Below are positions 1-8,957 of a DNA stretch of 64,000 nucleotides, one piece after another. The DNA is from Lycium barbarum (lineage: Eukaryota; Streptophyta; Magnoliopsida; Solanales; Solanaceae). Numbering within the stretch: position 1 is the stretch's first letter; each line of letters opens with the position of its first letter. Both the position numbers and the translations under genes were made by a program. The notes under the pieces were generated by a model. That model was not told where the DNA came from. It did not search any database and saw only the letters and a list, made by a program, of their open reading frames with translations. The DNA lies in assembly GCF_019175385.1 (NCBI RefSeq), contig NC_083344.1, forward strand, positions 59,892,782 through 59,956,781, read 5' to 3'.

Positions 1-50
<50 letters not shown>
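1..50. repeat. (AT)n microsatellite
   Basis: The window opens in an uninterrupted AT dinucleotide run. The 3' LTR of the same element has a shorter TA run at the equivalent place (about 27638-27651), so this is an expanded microsatellite inside the LTR of element A. Confidence 0.95.
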
Positions 51-54
<4 letters not shown>

Positions 55-869
55 ACGTGATTATGGCGCCAAGGATGGTATGTGATGACTTTATTCACCG
101 AGTCCCATAGTGGGCCGGGTATGATATACGATATTGATATGCATGATTTTCATTTCATAAGGAAAGTGTATTGGTATTTTGAATGTCATACTTGTTTCCT
201 GTAATCTCTATTTCAATCATGATCCTCTTTATTGTATTTCATGCTTTATATACTCAGTATATATCGCGTACTGACCCCTTTTCTCCGGGGGGCTGCGTTT
301 CATGCCCGCAGGTACAGATACTCGACTTGGTGATCCTCCAACTTAGGTCTTCTGCTCAGCTGTTTGGAGAGCTCCACTATTTCGGAGCCTAGATATGTTT
401 GTACAGATCTTCTATATAGACTTACGTATATATCCAGGGGTACGGCGGGGCCCTGTCCCGTCGTATTTCACTCTGATACTCTTAGAGGTCTGTATATATA
501 TGTGTGGGTTGTGTATAAGTTTGTTCGGCTGTGTCTATATGATTTGCTAAGGATATTCCCGTCTGTAGTGGCAGCCTTGTTGGCTTCCGTATCATACCGG
601 ATGTAGTGGCAGCCTTGTCGGCTTACGTATTTTGTTATGTTTGGTTACCTGTGGCTTCTCAAGAGACAGGTTCTTTTGATGTATGACGTGATGAGTTTAC
701 AACGTGCTTTTATAGATTGTCATATTGTTTTCATATTAATTATAGATCGTCATATTGTTTTTGCAAGTTCCCATATTGTCCTTAGTTTCAGTCCGACTAC
801 ATTTAGAAGGTTCGTATATGGGTGTCTAGTCCAGGCACAAGTCATGGCCCACGGGGTTGGGTCGTGACA
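1..869 (+). mobile_element. Element A: 3' part of the 5' LTR
   Basis: This stretch matches about 27640-28516, the end of the 3' LTR of A, and finishes with the same GGGTTGGGTCGTGACA terminus, directly followed by a primer binding site. The first 2.3 kb or so of the LTR lies upstream of the window. The two copies differ at roughly one base in twenty by eye. The 5' copy has two units of a 38-bp repeat (about 563-630) where the 3' copy has three. This divergence makes A older than B and C, in agreement with the nesting. Confidence 0.9.
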
Positions 870-873
870 AAAG

Positions 874-885
874 TGGTATCAGAGC
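874..885 (+). other. Element A primer binding site
   Basis: TGGTATCAGAGC, complementary to the 3' end of initiator methionine tRNA, lies 4 nt after the LTR end. This fixes the LTR boundary and the orientation of A. Confidence 0.95.
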
Positions 886-927
886 AGTTCGTCCTAGGGG
901 TTGTCTACAGACCGTGTCCGGTAGGGT

Positions 928-967
928 CCTGTTTATTGGTGTGAAGCCGGCCACACTGATAAACAGG
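928..967 (+). other. Element A leader hairpin with GCCGGC loop palindrome
   Basis: Two 16-nt arms (928-943 and 952-967) pair continuously with two G-U wobbles around an 8-nt loop. The last six loop bases (946-951) are the palindrome GCCGGC. Position (between PBS and coding start) and shape resemble a retroviral dimer-initiation stem-loop. The loop differs from those of B, C, G and H (GTGCAC) and of D and K (GCGCGC), yet is always self-complementary. Confidence 0.8.
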
Positions 968-1084
968 AGGTTGCGGGGCATTTAGGAATCATTGACCTTT
1001 CCTTATATCTTAGATCGTGCGATAGAGCCAGAGTCTAGGAAAGATTGCTTCTGACCTCTTTTCCTGCAGGTAAGTACAGACTGA

Positions 1085-1627
1085 CGAAAGACGAAGAGAT
1101 CAGCTTCAGATAGTGGGGGTGCTAAGAAGGCCCCTAGAGTATCTCCAGGACCCCAGGCTCCAGGACCGAGCAGGAGGAGCCTCAGTTATTCTATTGAGAC
1201 TAATCCCTCGGAGGACCCAACGACGATTCCACCAGAGTTCTTGACTCCCAGGGAGGAGGACCCCCCAGAGGACAGTTATGATACAGATCCGTCCGAGTAT
1301 TCGTCGGGGACACCGGAGGAGGAGATTCCCGCGGCCGTACCAGCTGCTCCTATGGTAGAGCACTACATCAGACCAGCCTCCCCGGTGAGTGTTACGGATT
1401 ACTCCATCCCCCTAACCTGGCCGTCGGTAAACCAGGAGTTACCTGGTTATGTATATCCCTCGGATTCAGATGAGAGAGATGACGAGGGCCAGACGAGCAG
1501 ATGGTGGGTAGACGATGATGAGGAGCACACTTCACCTAGTCCACCAGATCAGACTAGAGACCGATCGTCTACAGGTATATTAGACTTTATTGGAATTTTC
1601 TATGTATGTGTAATTGTTGTAGACTAG
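1085..1627 (+). pseudogene. Element A: open frame of unknown kind (gag-like position)
   Basis: A frame of about 180 codons runs from just after a TGA (1082-1084) to TAG at 1625-1627. It has no ATG before codon 90 or so (about 1351), so the start is lost or supplied by splicing. The product would be basic at first, then very rich in Pro, Ser, Asp and Glu, with a hydrophobic last 20 residues. I see no zinc knuckle and no similarity to the gag of B, C or H. It sits where gag should start. Upstream, CAG/GTAAGT at 1068-1076 is a perfect donor-type sequence. It could be a diverged gag remnant, captured sequence, or chance; I do not assign a function. Confidence 0.35.
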
Positions 1628-3745
1628 AACTTAATAGCGGCAAGCGGAAATCCAAAGGGGCCGATAACCAAGTATTTATAAGTAACGGCGATCAAGGTGT
1701 TTTCGCCACCAGTGGGAATCTGGAAATCTAAGATGAAAGGTAGTCATACATACAGGTGAAAGGTGAAAATTAAGGATTGAAAAGGGCAAAATAGTAGTTG
1801 TGTAATCGGAAGAGTAAGAGACCCTTTCTAATTCAGAGGGGGACACGTTACGAGCATGTTTTGGAATCTGTTAAGACTTGAACTTGCTCCAGACTATGTG
1901 ATGAAGGTCATGCGATGAGGTGGATACAATCATACCAGCATTAACGCACCGGATCTCATCAGAGTTTCAAGGTTAAGCGTGCTGGGGTGAGAGAAATGTT
2001 AGGATGGGTGACCCCCTGGGAAGTGTACTAAAAGTCCTATAAATTTAGACATAAGACATGAATGAGAAGCTAGAGTATCCTAAGGGAAGTTAGAGTGTGC
2101 GGAGTGGTTGGAAACCTTAAGAGGTCGCGTTGGACGAGGCAGACTAGACCAATGAAGAGAAAGAAGGTGCATCATAGCTCTAGAACTAGGATGAGGCTAA
2201 GTAGCATTGGAAATACCTTGTAATTGAGGCGTTAGAAAAAATATATATGAATGCGTATAATATCTCGTATACAGCTGTATCAACGGGAAGGTGTATCCCA
2301 GCAACCGACGTTGTGGTATATTAAAGGCATTGATCGAACTAATAAAGTGCCAATGACGGAAGGACGTTACCAGATAAGCTGATGTTATTTTCACTACAGG
2401 TTAAGCTTGGAAAGTTCGAATATAATGATATTTGGAAAAGAAAGAAAGTGAGTAGATGGGAGGTAAGGAGATCAAAGTGTCGAAACAAAAAAATGAAAAG
2501 TAAGAAACATAAGAGAGTGAAGCCTTTAAGGGAGAGGATGGGCAAGACACGAGACTATTTGGGTAAAAATTCGAAGGCAAGCATGTGAAAGGGATAAAGT
2601 GTGGTAGCATGGAACAAAAGAGGAGCGTGTGGGGTCAGAAAATGGATTCAGTAAGTGGGGCTAAGAGAATAGTGACCACGACGAGGAATGAGAAGTAAGA
2701 GAAAGAATGATTAGGCTGTGCGACGATGTTAAGAGATTTCCAATTTTCGAAAGATATAATTACAAAGGAATAAATGTGTAGCCATATTGGTATGGTTGCC
2801 TCGGATATAGAGAAGCTTTCCTAACAAGTGACTTAAGAATAGAATGGATTTGCACATTTCAAGGAATATTTCACGAACTCCAGGGTCGATACTGTAAATA
2901 ATGAGAGAAGAAAGGCACTCAAGGAGGAAGGAACCTAAGGAAGGTTAAGGATGAAAATAGGGAAGGTATACTAATGGGTTGATCAAAAAGAAAAGGGGGG
3001 TGGGGGGAGAGCATTTAGCGGCAAAGTAACTGGAAATTTTTAACTATGAGAGTAAGAAGGATACTTTAACGAGTTAGCGGTAGGAAACCAATCAATCACC
3101 GAGATAAGAACGAGGATGATGGGGTGACCTATGTGATTAGAAAATTAATGACATGAGGAAATAATTCCTGTAAAGACCAAGAGATTGAATTATAAAGGAA
3201 ATAGAGTGTAATGTAAGGAACGTGCATGGGAGACAACCTGGCCGTGACAACATTGTAAGAATTTTGTGTATTAGCTCAAGGCCAAAGTTTGAGGCGTATC
3301 GACATATCAAGAAGGTACCAGAAAGAAACAGAAACGAACGGAAAATAAGTGTGCCAGGAGGCAGACGTAGAAATAAAGTATGGAAGACAACTCAAGGGAA
3401 TGATTCACGCCGACATGAGCTACGATATTTCTAGACCGTGGTTTGAAACCCCTATATCAGGCAAAAATTGCACCGTACAAGTATGCAGCGACACGTCCTA
3501 AAGGGTAATAAAGAGAGCAAGAAAGGTTTGTAAGCAAAGTTCACGAAGGATAATGGAGAGGATGACAAATCGAAACGACATTTCGGATGACAACGACGAA
3601 AGTAACAACGATTGGTAGTTGGTAATTTTCCGAAGAAAGGAAGAACGTTGCTCTTATGAATAGAAATAAAAGGGTTCACGGGGTATTAGAAAACATCTCA
3701 TAGATTACTATTTATACTGAAAATGAGAGTATATGCTATGGAATT
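1628..3745 (+). mobile_element. Element A: internal region, 5' segment, non-coding
   Basis: No retrotransposon domain is readable in any frame. Apart from the 5S-like stretch the top strand is strongly purine-rich with many GGAA, AAGG and GAGA runs. Combined with 24424-25362 the internal region of A is only about 3.8 kb between LTRs of 3.15 kb. That fits a LARD-type non-autonomous element that depends on proteins from a full-length relative. Short open frames on both strands look like chance consequences of base bias. Confidence 0.65.
1922..2035 (+). ncRNA. 5S rRNA-derived sequence inside element A
   Basis: About 105-114 nt align without gaps to the plant 5S rRNA consensus as I know it. The first 15 bases differ from the gene start by two G-to-A changes. 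CATACCAGCA and GCACCGGAT are kept. The internal promoter is recognisable: box A (GTTAAGCGTGCT, 1972-1983), a diverged intermediate element, and an almost perfect box C (GATGGGTGACCCCCTGGGAA, 2003-2022). Similarity fades after about 2025, and no T-run terminator follows. Cassandra-type TRIM elements carry 5S promoters in their LTRs, but here the sequence is in the internal region of an element with 3-kb LTRs. It may be an old Cassandra LTR inserted in A or a 5S copy taken up by A; I could not find TSDs that decide. Transcription is unknown. Confidence 0.8.
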
Positions 3746-3750
3746 ATATG
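3746..3750. repeat. Target site duplication of element B, left
   Basis: ATATG here equals ATATG at 24419-24423 just after the other end of B. Both flanks belong to the internal region of A, so B inserted into A. Confidence 0.95.
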
Positions 3751-5078
3751 TGTTATGTCACGTGTTTTCGCATAATTGGAAATCGCGAAATAATTAAGAC
3801 TTGTGTGTTATAAGGAAATATTTTGATTCTAGATAATATGATTATGTTGGTTATGAAACTATTGGTGCTAAGTCATTGGGGAAGGCTGAGGGTAAATTTG
3901 GAATTTCGGAAATTAGTTTCGGGAATTACAAAACGGGATTTTTAATGAATTGGGCCAAGAAAAATTGGAACAAAATTTGAGCCCAAGTGCAAGGGGTGGC
4001 CGGCCAAGGCTTGGCCCAAGCCCCATTTTAAGTGGTCATGTGATTACTACATGACCCTTAATCAAGTATATAGCATCCTTAGCTATTAGAATGTTCAAGA
4101 AACAAAATTAAAACCATTGAGCTCCAAAAAAAAGGGCTCTCGGCCGAAACCCCATAGAAGAGAAAAGAAAATTTTATAGCCTTGATCTTAGTCTTAAAAA
4201 TCTTGTTCTTCTTGTATTCGTAGAGTACGCAAGACGCTCTCCGACGTGATACAATTAGTTTGGCGAAAGAGCGGCGTTTGCGGCAAGTCGGAATTTCAAG
4301 AAAAAGGTAAGATTTCTATGTTTTTATGTTAGGGAATGGATATATATGTTATAGTGATTAAAGTGGCATGAAGATTATGAAATTTTGTGGTGTTTGTGAA
4401 TGGCGTGTGTGTGTATAGGGGGTGTGTTTGGCCGTGAGCCATGATAGTGTGGAAGGGAGGTGAATTTGATTTTGTTTAGTTGTTAATTGCGACGTTGTGG
4501 CATTTATGATGTAAATGAATGTTAAACGAATTGAATTGGCATTGAAAATGGTTGCGGATTATTGTGGGAAAGTATATGATTTTGGTATATTTGTGTATAT
4601 CATTGTATAATTATGATATTAAGGCTTTAAATGTGACTTTGGTTGTTGTTAATGAATTTGGAATGAAACAATGTAAGTTGGAATGTTCGTCGGAATTTTT
4701 GATGTTTCGGGTGAAATATGGAAAGTAGCGAATTGGTTGAACTTATGTATATTGTTTGGAACATAATTGGGATGTGTTTGACTAACCTTGAATGGGTAAA
4801 TGAATACAATAATATGGACATTAGTTTGGTATTGCGAAGTTTGAATGAAAGTTGTCAACTTATATAGTGAGGAAGAACGCTGAAGTTAGAACGATTTAGT
4901 TGTGGCTTATGATGTTTGTGATGTTTGGGCTGTTGTGTTAATGTTTATTGAGCCGAGCTAAGTCTCGGGGATGTTATATATATAGGGGAAATGCTGCCGA
5001 AATTTCGGTAGGCAGAAATGAAGTTAATGGAATTTTTAAGCTTAAGAATCTCTAATAGGTAACTTTGACCATTTGCAG

Positions 5079-5130
5079 ATTCTGGACGAAACGGGATTTG
5101 ATTTTGGGGTGAGCATAAGACGTTTCTAAG
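5079..5130 (+). other. Candidate mini-exon in B 5' LTR
   Basis: This 52-nt segment lies between an acceptor-like TTTGCAG and a donor-like AAG/GTATGTAAAG, the latter followed by a pyrimidine-rich stretch. Equivalent segments occur at 26959-27005 (A), 41610-41662 (G), 44495-44545 (H), 59954-60007 (I), 61729-61774 (K) and, on the minus strand, 18593-18654 (C) and 38318-38371 (F). Splicing is an inference from motifs only. Confidence 0.45.
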
Positions 5131-6083
5131 GTATGTAAAGCTTCCCACTTCTTCTTTTGGCATGTCTTAGTATGTTGGGTTGATATCGGAACCCCGGGAG
5201 CAATTCTGCTCCTCGAAATCCGATCTAGAAAATGGCTACTATTCATTCAATTCAATTGAAGCCTAATGTTCCTATTTTGGCTAGAAAGCAATCAAACGTC
5301 CGAAGCTTATGCAAATGCAATCGGATTACTTTGAAATCTTTATGTATGATCTTATAGACCCGAAATGTTCATAAATTATGTTTGCCACCTCGACTTGCCC
5401 CGGGGTGGGCTCGCTGACCCCGAGATGCCTTATTTGTCCTACTAGGCTCTCTTTTTGGATAAGCTTCGACAAAGAATCTTCGATTTTGAAATTATCCTCC
5501 ATGAAATAATGTTCGGAACACTATGATGTAACAAGCTATGTTTTGAGCCATACGTACCACTTTGGAAACATTTTTGTGAAATAAACTTTTGTACTAACTA
5601 ATTAATTGACTATTTTGGTTAATGAACTGACTTATGAAGTAATCAAGTTTTGAAAGGCAATTTTAATATACAAAGTGCATTGTTTGCTCACGACTCCGCT
5701 CGTGCCTTACTATGACTTCGTTCACCGGTTCCCGGGCCGGTTATGATTCGTGCGCTCTATGATGATTCGGCCGTATGCTGTGTTACGGTTCGCCGAGGCC
5801 TCGCCATAGGGCCGGGTTCCGTTTGGAGTTATGCTGTGATATGGCTATGATGTGATACGCTCATATGTGTGTGTTCGGGGATGTACGGAGATTTGAACCT
5901 TCTGGTGTTATGCTGTGTGTGGCACCAGCGTCGGAGTGGTGACCACGTTCCTGAGCTTTGCATGATTTTGTTTGCATTATGTATATATGTTTTTGATAAA
6001 CATTTGATATACTGTTCGGCATTTCTCTCTTTTGTAGTCTGTTCGCTTTCAGTTGTGGCCAATATGTTTTTTTGTACTCCATG

Positions 6084-6150
6084 CTTTACATACTCAGTAC
6101 ATCTTTCGTACTGACCCCCTTTCCTTGGGGGCTGCGTTTCATGCCCGCAG
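6084..6150 (+). other. Conserved two-hairpin LTR block (B 5' LTR)
   Basis: CTTTACATACTCAGTAC is followed by AGTAC/GTACT (6096-6100 with 6108-6112) and CCCCC/GGGGG (6115-6119 with 6127-6131), then CTGCGTTTCATGCCCGCAG. Other copies: 244-310, 9462-9529, 17566-17633, 23844-23910, 27852-27920, 29262-29330, 30595-30645 (partial), 37587-37654, 45501-45570, 53665-53734, 57716-57783 and 62504-62571. Confidence 0.8.
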
Positions 6151-6662
6151 GTACAGACGCCGGTGATCCACCACTGTAGGCTCCACTTCTGCTATTCCGG
6201 AGTGCTCCTTTGATTCGGAGTCCACTTTTGGTATATATATCCTTCGCCATGTATATATTTCTGCATATCTGACTATTTGGGTACGGCGGGGCCCTGTCCC
6301 TTCATATGATTCTGTCGGTCAGTTTAGTGGTCTGTGGACATGTCTGTGGGTTATGGTCAGTCTGTATGCTTATGTGTATATGTTGTTTGGGCGATCCCAT
6401 ACGCCGAGGCGGCCGGTCCGCATATGTTTGTGCATTGCTTTGATTAGCCCTGTGTGGCCTCTGTTGGTGTTTGCTGTGTACAGGGTTATTCTGGTTAGTT
6501 TGAAAAACAAAGGAAACTCTGCTGAAATTTTTCTGGAAATTATCTGTATTTGGAATATAGCCTTGTCGACTTTTGCAATATATTTTAATACGTTTGATAG
6601 ATGGGTTTGGGTGCCCAGATCGGGCACTAGTCACGGCCTACGGGGTTGGGTCGTGACAAAAG

Positions 6663-6674
6663 TGGTATCAGAGC
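6663..6674 (+). other. Element B primer binding site
   Basis: TGGTATCAGAGC, 4 nt after the LTR end, complementary to the 3' end of initiator methionine tRNA. Confidence 0.95.
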
Positions 6675-6715
6675 AGTTTGTCCTCGGAGTGTCTACAGGC
6701 CGTGTCTCGTAGAGT

Positions 6716-6755
6716 CTTGTTTGTCGATGTGTTGTGCACTACATCTATAAACAGG
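6716..6755 (+). other. Element B leader hairpin with GTGCAC loop palindrome
   Basis: Arms 6716-6731 and 6740-6755 pair with one mismatch and three G-U pairs. The 8-nt loop TTGTGCAC ends in the palindrome GTGCAC (6734-6739). Arm differences from H are compensated (GATGT/ACATC here, GGTGT/ACACC in H). Confidence 0.8.
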
Positions 6756-6861
6756 AGGCTACAGGGCATTTAGGATGTTACTTTCTTTGGAATCTTAGAT
6801 CATGCGATAGAGTTGTGCTATTAGGATGATTCTGATCTGACCCGTTCTTGTGTTTGCAGGG

Positions 6862-8957
6862 ATGCCTCCGAAGAAGGCAACGGCGGCCCAGAAGGGCAAG
6901 GCAAGGATGGGAGAGACTAGTCAGGCACATCGAGCTACCCGGGCTCGTGTCTATGATTTGCCTGAGATTGTGCCTCGTTCTGAGGGGTCCGCTACACCAC
7001 CATTGGTACAGCCTGGAGCAGGTCCTTCAGCAGCTCCAGAGGCCCGAGTACCCGCTCCTGAGACTCCAGCTCCTCAGCCAGGGGCGGAGGACAGCACCCT
7101 GAGGGAGGTTGTACAGTTGCTGACCACATTGGTAGCAGGGCAGGCTCGCAGACGCGGGCGGAGGGATGATGATGATGATGACAGGCGTGACAGCCTGCGG
7201 GTCCGAGAGTTCTTATTGTGTGGCCCTCCAGAGTTTTTCGGGTCTAAGCCCGATGAGGACCCCCATGATTTCATTCGGGGGATGCGGCGCTCACTAGACT
7301 TGGTCAGGGCTTCAGAGACCGAGTCAGTCGAGTTGGCCTCGCATAGACTTCGGGATGTTACTGCTCACTGGTATGAGACCTGGGAGTTATCTAGGGGCGA
7401 GGGTGCTTCCCCAGCTACTTGGGACGAGTTTGCGACTGCTTTCACCCGCCATTTTCTGCCGCCAGAGTTGCGACGGGCGCGGGCTGATCGATTTTTACAT
7501 CTGCAGCAGAGGGGTCGGAGCGTTCGTGAGTATAATCTGGAGTTTGATTCCCTGGCCCGGTATGCACCTGCCGTAGTAGCAGATATGTCCGATCGGATGC
7601 ACATATATGTTATGGGGTTGGATCGCTATTTGATCGACGGCTGTATGGCAGTGTCATTGCAGACAGATATGGATATTGCCCGACTTCAGGCTTATGAGAT
7701 GGGTATGGAGGACCGTCACAGGTCTGATTATTCTAGCAGAGATCGGGACAGGAGGCCGCCCAAGAGGGCTAGGTCCACGGGATATTCTGGAGATTCTCGA
7801 GGCGGGCAGCCTCAGCAGCAGCAGACAGGCAGACAGCTTCCTCCGTCCGGCCGGAGTACTCAGTCTGGCGGCAGGAGGTTTGATAGCGCAGGACCGCCTG
7901 GGGCCGGTCAGGGCTCCAGGGCGACAGGTTCACAGGTGTCTAGAGGCCCCAGCCAGGCCAGACCACCCAGACCCCGTTGTTCTCATTGCGGGAAGTCTCA
8001 TCCTGGGGAGTGCTATCGAGCCACTGGAGCTTGTTTTTCGTGCGGTGGTCAGGGCCATTTTATGCGAGATTGTCCGTTGGCTAGCGGTTCTGGTAGTGTG
8101 GCTCAGCCGACAGGGTCAGCCGCCGGTTCATCATCTGCTCCATCTGTTGCACGCCCTGCAGGGCGAGGTATGCCAGCAGCGGCAGGACGCGGTCTAGGCC
8201 GCGGTGGCGTTTCAGGTTCTAGCGGTCCCTCGAACCGTATATATGCTTTGGCCAGCTGCCAGGATCAGGAGGCTTCGCCAAACGTCGTCACAGGTACATT
8301 ACTGGTTTTCTCCAGATCTGTATATGCATTGATTGACCCTGGCTCTACTTTATCATATATTTCCCTGCTCGTTGCTAGTAAAATTGGGATAGTGTCTGAG
8401 CCTATAGAGCCATTTGAGGTAGCCACACCGGTTGGAGACTTTGTTATAGCGAGACAGGTTTATAGGGATTGTTCTGTGACTATATATGATCGTTGCACCA
8501 AAGCTGATTTGGTAGAATTAGACATGCTGGAATTCGACGTTATTATGGGTATGGACTGGTTATCTTCCTGTTATGCTAATGTTGACTGCCAGAAGAAGGT
8601 AGTTCGTTTTCAGTTTCCAGGGGAACCAGTTATAGAGTGGTTCGGGTCTACAGCATCGCCGAGGGGTAAGTTTATTTCGTACCTCAAGGCTAAGAAGATG
8701 ATTCAGAAAGGCTATATCTATCACTTGGTTCGTGTGCACGACACTACAGCTGAGACACCTATTATTCAGTCTGTTCCGGTCGTTAATGAGTTCCCAGATG
8801 TATTTCCTGACGAGCTTCCTGGCCTTCCGCCTGAGCGGGAGATTGATTTTACTATAGAGCTGTTGCCAGACACGCAGCCTATATCTATTCCTCCGTACAG
8901 GATGGCACCGGCTGAATTGAAGGAATTGAAGGAGCAGCTGAAAGATTTGTTGGATAA
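6862..8957 (+). pseudogene. Element B gag-protease and start of RT (interrupted gag-pol)
   Basis: This is the N-terminal 697 or so residues of a Ty3/gypsy gag-pol polyprotein, open throughout. The ATG at 6862 follows TTTGCAGGG, and the matching codons in C, G, H and K also open with MPxK. Visible parts: Pro/Ala-rich N-terminus, gag capsid region (residues about 105-260, with [10 protein letters not shown]), Arg/Gln/Ser-rich linker, a CxxC-type unit plus a CCHC zinc knuckle (about 372-410, [14 protein letters not shown]), and a retropepsin with [12 protein letters not shown] (about residue 490). The frame is cut just before the RT core by element C, at the GATAA target site, and resumes at 19993. 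The gag proteins would form virus-like particles. The element is not autonomous. Confidence 0.92.
8953..8957. repeat. Target site duplication of element C, left
   Basis: GATAA here and at 19988-19992. Removing C and one copy restores the reading frame of B across the junction, which proves the insertion history. Confidence 0.97.

Larger units (their letters stand above)
3751..6658 (+). mobile_element. Element B: 5' LTR
   Basis: It starts TGTTATGTCACGTG and ends GGTCGTGACA, and its 3' partner at 21511-24418 has the same length. From the LTR start it holds a region ending in AAAAAGGTAAGA (donor-like, cut before 4307), TTTGCAG (5072-5078), AAG/GTATGTAAAG (5128-5140), the conserved two-hairpin block (6084-6150) and, near the end, a perfect hairpin GTGCCC/GGGCAC (6611-6627). 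Differences from the 3' copy are concentrated in the first 800 and last 1000 bases. Confidence 0.95.
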
